Shown here piece by piece: positions 6,816 through 11,094 of a stretch of 11,094 nucleotides of DNA. The stretch's first letter is position 1. Every line of letters starts with the position of its first letter. The notes under the pieces were generated by a model. It searched no databases and was not told the DNA's origin. It saw only the letters and a program-made list of their open reading frames with translations. Origin of the DNA: Draconibacterium orientale. Its GTDB lineage: Bacteria; Bacteroidota; Bacteroidia; Bacteroidales; UBA12170. The position numbers were made by a program, and so were the translations under genes. The stretch spans positions 1 through 11,094 of the forward strand of contig DYSK01000073.1 in NCBI GenBank assembly GCA_020718315.1, read 5' to 3'.

Positions 6816-8063
6816 TTAGATGTCCGTTCGCCAATTATTTACAATTCCTTGCCAGCTTGGCTCATAAAAAACTTCGCGTAACAAACGAAAATCGTTCTGG
6901 CTGTATGTATTTTCTATTTTGTTGAATTGAAATCGCAATCCACTGTAAAATGCATCGCGGCCATATTCCCACACTTCACTGTCTTTGAATTTAAAAACCT
7001 TTTCTGGCGGGCCATAAATCATAAAAATCATTCCTCTATCCGTTTTCCAGCCTTCCTTATAAGATGTAAATAATTCATTGGCTCGCTGAACTCGATTGTA
7101 ATAAGTTCGAATCATGTCTTCACTTCGTTCTTCTTTGCGCGATTTCGAATACCAAAACTGTTGAACGGCTTCTATAGGTTCCATGGCCATCAATTCTTCA
7201 AATTCAAAACGTGGGTTTAAATAGCGCAATGCAAACAAACGCTGTGCATCGGTAGCTACAAACGGATATTCCTTGAAAAACTTGTAAACACTGATTCCTT
7301 GATTTTGGTTTGCATCCAAATGAAAAGAATAAATTCCCAAATCTTTGAATGACAATGGAGGTGTTTTTCCATCAAGCAGAACCACTTTAAAAGGTTCATT
7401 TCCTTTTAGATTTTTGATTTCATCGGGTCGTACAGGAGTAAACGGTACTACTGCGGGCGAAAATTTTGGAGCAAACCAACTGATAAACAACTCTTTGATC
7501 GTGGCATCGTTTACTTTTACTATTATTTTCTCTTCCTCACGCACAAAATTATCCCAATGAATGCTTCCATCTTCATTCAAGAGCATAAAATTTTGCTCAG
7601 AATAGGAAACACCTTTCAAAATATTGGTTCTTGTGGTATAGGCTTTTTGTTGTACAAGACTTTCGATACTGCTATACAATACAAATTGATTCCCTTGCAG
7701 CGTTTTCAGCTTTATCTTGAAAGAAGCAAAACTCTCGTTTGCATTGGGACTGTCCGATATTTTTACCTGACCTGATTGCAATACCACTTTTTCTTTTGCG
7801 CCATCAAGCAAACTGTAATCAAAAACGTAGGAATTTAGAATTTCAGCCTTGCTTTGGCCACTTAAAACCGAAAGAGCATTTAAATTTACCTGAACAAAAA
7901 GCTCAGAAATACTATCGCTTGTATTAAACACAGTCGATTTAAAAACGTTTCCAGGATAATCTGTCTGGTAAAATTTTGCGTGATTGATCTGAGAATATTG
8001 ATGAGTAACACATGAGGAAAAAATGGCTACTGCTACCATTAGAAAAAAAGTCCTTTTAATCAT
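6816..8063 (-). CDS. GWxTD domain-containing lipoprotein of unknown function
   Basis: The protein has 415 residues. The N-terminus is a short lipoprotein signal (hydrophobic 5-15, then FSSC with Cys18 as the predicted lipidation site), so it should sit in the envelope facing the periplasm or surface. Residues 30-250 look like beta-rich domains with no motif I recognise. The C-terminal third contains EGWKTDRGMIFMIYGPPEKV (337-356), the GWxTD signature that names this Bacteroidota domain, followed by VWEYG (364-368) and a C-terminal aromatic-rich stretch. No catalytic residues are evident and the family's role is not known to me. It is the first gene of a minus-strand pair with rlmB. The 110-base region upstream (8064-8173) is shared with the divergent phosphodiesterase; no clean -7 box for this gene is visible there. 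Confidence 0.88.
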   Translation of the reverse strand: MIKRTFFLMVAVAIFSSCVTHQYSQINHAKFYQTDYPGNVFKSTVFNTSDSISELFVQVNLNALSVLSGQSKAEILNSYVFDYSLLDGAKEKVVLQSGQVKISDSPNANESFASFKIKLKTLQGNQFVLYSSIESLVQQKAYTTRTNILKGVSYSEQNFMLLNEDGSIHWDNFVREEEKIIVKVNDATIKELFISWFAPKFSPAVVPFTPVRPDEIKNLKGNEPFKVVLLDGKTPPLSFKDLGIYSFHLDANQNQGISVYKFFKEYPFVATDAQRLFALRYLNPRFEFEELMAMEPIEAVQQFWYSKSRKEERSEDMIRTYYNRVQRANELFTSYKEGWKTDRGMIFMIYGPPEKVFKFKDSEVWEYGRDAFYSGLRFQFNKIENTYSQNDFRLLREVFYEPSWQGIVNNWRTDI

Positions 8064-8125
8064 AACGTTCGATTTTTTTTTGATGCAAAATCCAAGAATT
8101 GTGCCAGATTCTTTGGTAAGTGAAT

Positions 8126-8160
8126 TTTGTTTCCATCACTCCCAAATTCTATTATTTTTG
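8126..8160 (+). promoter_or_regulatory. Bacteroidota-type promoter for the phosphodiesterase gene
   Basis: TATTTTTG at 8153-8160 matches TAnnTTTG at every fixed position. TTTG at 8126-8129 lies 23 bases upstream, which is wider than the 19-base optimum but within the 17-23 range known for flavobacterial promoters. Transcription would begin near 8164, about ten bases before the TTG at 8174 and well inside the longer frame that opens at 8120. This decides in favour of the TTG start. Confidence 0.6.
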
Positions 8161-8173
8161 TAAAAAAAATAAA

Positions 8174-8671
8174 TTGAAATTCATCGGACTACTCTCAGAT
8201 ACTCATTCGTACTACCACCCGAAATTAGAAACTTTTTTTAAGGATGTGGATGAAATTTGGCATGCAGGAGATATTGGCGATGAGCAAACGTTTGAACAGC
8301 TTAGGAAGTTTAAACCAACGCGGGCGGTTTACGGAAACATTGATGGCAGCGCATTGCGGCAACAATTGAAAGCTACCGAGTTGTTTTTTTGTGAGGATGT
8401 AAAAGTAATGATAACACATATTGGCGGATATCCGTCGCATTATCAAACGGGAATAAAAAAAATGCTGATTGATGAGAAAATAAACTTATTCGTTTGTGGG
8501 CATTCGCACATCTTAAAAGTCATGCATGATAAGCAATTGAATGTGCTTCACATGAATCCTGGAGCAGCCGGAATACAAGGGTTTCATCAATTTATCACCT
8601 TGATAAGATTCAAGCTAAACGGAAAAAATATAGAAGATCTGGAAATTTTTGAAGCCACACGTAAACTCTAA
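8174..8671 (+). CDS. Metallophosphoesterase of the YfcE/MJ0936 phosphodiesterase family
   Basis: This is a cytoplasmic calcineurin-like phosphodiesterase of 165 residues with the complete set of dimetal ligands: LLSDTHS (Asp9, His11), HAGDIGD (Asp33), YGNIDG (Asn55), ITHIGG (His82) and CGHSHI (His110, His112), followed by MNPGAAG (127-133). Family members such as E. coli YfcE and MJ0936 hydrolyse phosphodiesters with Mn2+ or similar metals in vitro; the physiological substrate is not known. The frame is open back to a GTG at 8120, which would add 18 residues unlike the family. The TTG at 8174 gives MKFIGLLSDTH, the standard beginning and length, and fits the promoter just upstream. The gene ends two bases before the stop of the convergent DUF4293 gene. 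Confidence 0.88.
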   Translation: MKFIGLLSDTHSYYHPKLETFFKDVDEIWHAGDIGDEQTFEQLRKFKPTRAVYGNIDGSALRQQLKATELFFCEDVKVMITHIGGYPSHYQTGIKKMLIDEKINLFVCGHSHILKVMHDKQLNVLHMNPGAAGIQGFHQFITLIRFKLNGKNIEDLEIFEATRKL

Positions 8672-8673
8672 TC

Positions 8674-9156
8674 TTAACGTATCCTATCCATCGATTTTAC
8701 AAATTTATCGTCTTTTTTTATGGCAGCAAAAGCCAGGATTAAAAAAAACAAGGAAACAGCAGGCAAAAAAGCCGTGAACTGATAGATTGGCATCGCTTGA
8801 AGCTCTTTTTCTAAAAACGGAATGTAGAGAAAAAAGAATCCTGCTAAAAACAGCAAATTCAAAACAATATCGATTGCAATCCAGCGCAATTGATTGGCTC
8901 TGTTTTTATACAAAAAAATAGCCGCGGTTGAAAAGACAATAATTAAGAACACCACAGCTACCATCGGCCAATTAAAATAAGCATTGAACGGACTGGATTC
9001 GCCTGGAACTAAATTTTCGATGCGAATGGTATGAAAATGCAGAGCGACAGTATCGCCATAAAATTTTACCAATGGGAAATTATTGAAGGGAATCAATAAT
9101 ACTGTCGCTGCCAAAGCAGCTAAAGCTAAATATACGGACTGAATTCGTTGAATCAT
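8674..9156 (-). CDS. DUF4293-family four-helix membrane protein
   Basis: This is a 160-residue integral membrane protein with four predicted helices (about 6-25, 62-83, 92-111, 124-146) and a periplasmic-sized loop (26-61) between the first two. It opens with MIQRIQSVYLALAALAA and ends with a charged tail VKSMDRIR, both typical of the Bacteroidota family DUF4293, whose function is unknown. The frame continues upstream to a TTG at 9189, but that codon lies upstream of the -7 box at 9175-9182, and the family begins at MIQRIQS, so ATG 9156 is chosen. The gene is divergent from rho across a 182-base region. I recall that DUF4293 is often found next to rho in this phylum, but no functional link is established. 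Confidence 0.87.
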   Translation of the reverse strand: MIQRIQSVYLALAALAATVLLIPFNNFPLVKFYGDTVALHFHTIRIENLVPGESSPFNAYFNWPMVAVVFLIIVFSTAAIFLYKNRANQLRWIAIDIVLNLLFLAGFFFLYIPFLEKELQAMPIYQFTAFLPAVSLFFLILAFAAIKKDDKFVKSMDRIR

Positions 9157-9174
9157 TTTTTTAATTTTATGCAA

Positions 9175-9205
9175 CAAAGATACAGCCAAATATTTTTTTT
9201 TAAAA
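9175..9205 (-). promoter_or_regulatory. Promoter for the DUF4293 gene
   Basis: On the minus strand TATCTTTG (9182-9175) matches the -7 consensus exactly. Nineteen bases upstream lies TTTT (9205-9202), one base off TTTG. The predicted start of transcription is near 9171, leaving about 15 bases before the ATG at 9156 and placing the alternative TTG at 9189 outside the transcript. Confidence 0.55.
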
Positions 9206-9238
9206 TATCTTTTTTCATAATTCGTATATAAATATTCT

Positions 9239-9246
9239 TATCTTTG
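9239..9246 (+). promoter_or_regulatory. -7 element of the rho promoter
   Basis: TATCTTTG fits TAnnTTTG exactly and is the same octamer as the -7 box of the divergent DUF4293 promoter. Only a poor -33 match is seen (TTTT at 9212-9215, 23 bases away). Transcription would start near 9250, leaving a leader of about 89 bases before rho, long compared with the other genes here. The leader has a weak possible hairpin at 9284-9301 and nothing else that I recognise. Confidence 0.5.
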
Positions 9247-9338
9247 CGCTTCAATTATCCCAACTTATTTCGAGAAAATTCAGTTTACCTTTAGCAGTAA
9301 ATTATCCTGATTATAAAAAGAACATCTAAATCCTTAAC

Positions 9339-11094
9339 ATGTACGATATTATTGAATTAAACGGGAAACATATTCCTGAGCTGAAAGAAATTGCTGAACG
9401 CTTGAGTATTCCCAAATTCGACAAGCTTGGCAAACAAGATTTAATTTATAAAATTCTTGATCATCAAGCACTTAATCCTACTCCTGAAATATTGGAGAGA
9501 GAAAAAAAAGAATCCAACACCAACATCCGCGACAAACGACAAAGAGTTGATAAACGGCCTGAGGGCTCGTCCAGACCTGCAAAATTGGCTATCAAAGAAA
9601 CCCCCGAATTGACAAATGAAAAAGTCAGTTTCAAAAAAGAAGAAGTTCAAAAACCAAATTCCGAACTAAAAGAAGCGCCAAAAGCGGAACCCAACTCCAG
9701 CAGAGAACCGCTGAAGGAAAGAGCTTTTGAAAATAAAAATAAAAATAAGCTTGGAAAAAGGCCACGACCAAGAAAACAAATTGAAAATCCTGCAAAAGCC
9801 GATTTTAAAAGAGAAGAACAGGCCATCCTTCCAAATTCGGAAGTAAAAAAAGACTTGATTTTTGAACAAGATGAGTTTATTGCCAAAGAAACGACCTTGG
9901 AATCCGATTTGGATAAAGATATTTTCGTTGAAAACGAAATCCGTGACATCGAAAGCAATTTTGAGGCTGATGTAAACAGCAATCCGGAAATTCCAAACGC
10001 TGAATTTGAGCAAAATCAAGACGAGTCATCGGATATCCAGTCAAACGAACAGATTTCGCGACAGCCACGAATTGAGAAACCAAGATTTGCTCACGAAATG
10101 GATGGCATTATAGAAAGCGAAGGGGTTTTAGAAATCATGCCCGACGGATATGGTTTTTTAAGATCGTCGGATTATCATTACCTCAATTCGCCAGACGATA
10201 TTTACGTTTCTCAATCGCAAATAAAACTCTTTGGATTAAAAACAGGCGATACTGTTGAAGGAACCATTCGGCCGCCAAAAGAAGGCGAGAAATATTTTCC
10301 ACTTATTAAAGTACGGTTTATCAATGGAAAACTTCCTGAAGATGCGCGTGATCGAATTCCTTTCGATTTCCTCACTCCTCTTTTTCCTGAGAAGAAATTT
10401 AAACTCACCGGCCATAAGCAAGAAAATATGTCAACCCGAATGATCGACCTTTTTGCTCCGATTGGAAAAGGACAGCGTGGACTGATTGTAGCACAACCCA
10501 AAACGGGTAAAACTGTTTTACTGAAAGACGTTGCCAATGCCATAGCAGCCAATCATCCAGAAGTTTATCTAATGATTTTATTGATTGATGAACGTCCCGA
10601 AGAGGTTACCGATATGCAACGCAGCGTTAAAGCGGAAGTGATTGCCTCCACTTTTGACGAACCAGCTGATCGTCATGTGAAAATCGCCAACATTGTTTTG
10701 GAAAAAGCCAAACGATTGGTAGAATGCGGACACGATGTGGTTATTTTGTTGGACTCGATCACACGATTGGCGCGCGCTTACAATACGGTAAGTCCTGCTT
10801 CCGGAAAAGTTTTGTCGGGCGGTGTGGAAGCCAATGCGCTTCAAAAACCAAAACGTTTTTTTGGTGCAGCGCGACAAATTGAACATGGAGGCTCGCTAAC
10901 CATTATTGCTACTGCATTGACTGAAACCGGATCCAAAATGGACGAAGTTATTTTTGAAGAATTCAAAGGAACCGGAAATATGGAACTTCAATTGGATCGT
11001 AAATTGTCAAACAAACGTATATTCCCTGCCATTGATATTGTTTCGTCCAGTACAAGACGCGACGACTTATTATTAGACAAAGACACTTTGCAAC
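9339..11094 (+). CDS. rho: Transcription termination factor Rho with long N-terminal insertion, C-terminus off the right edge
   Basis: Rho is a hexameric RNA-dependent ATPase that terminates transcription. The first 585 residues are present; about 40-45 C-terminal residues are missing. Residues 1-43 are the Rho_N helical domain. Residues 44-255 are a low-complexity insertion absent from E. coli Rho: first rich in Lys, Glu, Asn and Pro with a basic patch (132-147), then acidic (172-235). The RNA-binding cold-shock domain begins at EGVLEIMPDGYGFLR (261-275). The motor has the P-loop AQPKTGKT (385-392; E. coli has APPKAGKT), Walker B VVILLDSITRLARAYN (467-482), the Q-loop SGKVLSGG (488-495) and the R-loop region EEFKGTGNMEL (540-550). 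The ATG at 9339 gives an intact Rho_N. The gene probably has its own promoter at 9239-9246. Confidence 0.97.
   Translation, partial: MYDIIELNGKHIPELKEIAERLSIPKFDKLGKQDLIYKILDHQALNPTPEILEREKKESNTNIRDKRQRVDKRPEGSSRPAKLAIKETPELTNEKVSFKKEEVQKPNSELKEAPKAEPNSSREPLKERAFENKNKNKLGKRPRPRKQIENPAKADFKREEQAILPNSEVKKDLIFEQDEFIAKETTLESDLDKDIFVENEIRDIESNFEADVNSNPEIPNAEFEQNQDESSDIQSNEQISRQPRIEKPRFAHEMDGIIESEGVLEIMPDGYGFLRSSDYHYLNSPDDIYVSQSQIKLFGLKTGDTVEGTIRPPKEGEKYFPLIKVRFINGKLPEDARDRIPFDFLTPLFPEKKFKLTGHKQENMSTRMIDLFAPIGKGQRGLIVAQPKTGKTVLLKDVANAIAANHPEVYLMILLIDERPEEVTDMQRSVKAEVIASTFDEPADRHVKIANIVLEKAKRLVECGHDVVILLDSITRLARAYNTVSPASGKVLSGGVEANALQKPKRFFGAARQIEHGGSLTIIATALTETGSKMDEVIFEEFKGTGNMELQLDRKLSNKRIFPAIDIVSSSTRRDDLLLDKDTLQ

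Noticed and set aside
9284..9301. TTTAC/GTAAA hairpin in the rho leader as a riboswitch or terminator
   Set aside because: A five-pair A/T-rich stem with an eight-base loop is too weak, and no known riboswitch core is seen.
9441..10083. Several minus-strand open frames opposite the rho insertion
   Set aside because: They are mirror frames of the Lys/Glu/Asn-rich rho sequence, giving Phe/Ser-rich products with no family resemblance.
1..11094. CRISPR arrays, insertion sequences, tRNA or rRNA genes, defence or toxin systems
   Set aside because: No regular repeats, transposase motifs, RNA-gene signatures or defence-type domains are visible; the gene content is mostly core chromosomal.

Overview
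The window reads as a piece of ordinary chromosome from a member of the Bacteroidota. The support for this is moderate-to-low GC, coding starts with A-rich leaders and no Shine-Dalgarno, several promoter-like sites of the Bacteroidota type (TTTG, about 19 bases, TAnnTTTG), and clade-typical genes: a GWxTD-domain lipoprotein, a DUF4293 membrane protein, and a Rho factor with a very long N-terminal insertion. I cannot name the genus.

Layout. Positions 1-3099 lie on the minus strand. A FecCD-type permease overlaps its ATPase by one base (TGATG), and 61 bases further on comes an amidohydrolase lipoprotein that runs off the left edge. Divergently, 3172-6030 on the plus strand holds a BadF/N-acetylglucosamine-kinase-like sugar kinase and a large membrane glycosyltransferase fusion. 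Next, on the minus strand, a GWxTD lipoprotein precedes rlmB (8063 down to 6027), and the rlmB stop overlaps the glycosyltransferase stop. A YfcE/MJ0936-type phosphodiesterase (plus, 8174-8671) converges with a DUF4293 protein (minus, 9156-8674), leaving two bases between them. A 182-base divergent promoter region then separates DUF4293 from rho, which runs off the right edge.

How the genes work together. The permease and ATPase would form the inner-membrane part of a BtuCD/FecCD importer for a metal chelate (siderophore, haem or corrinoid). No binding protein or TonB receptor is present, so the substrate is unknown. The kinase and glycosyltransferase may both serve cell-envelope sugar metabolism, but only adjacency supports that. 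The rlmB and rho genes are housekeeping functions for rRNA methylation and transcription termination.

There are no mobile elements, CRISPR arrays, RNA genes or clear defence genes. No stretch longer than 300 bases lacks a gene. I see no wholly new multi-gene system. The points of most interest are the glycosyltransferase fused to what looks like a catalytically dead phosphoglycosyl-transferase module, the disordered insertion in Rho, the C-terminal extension of the ABC ATPase, and a set of promoters that fix several start codons.
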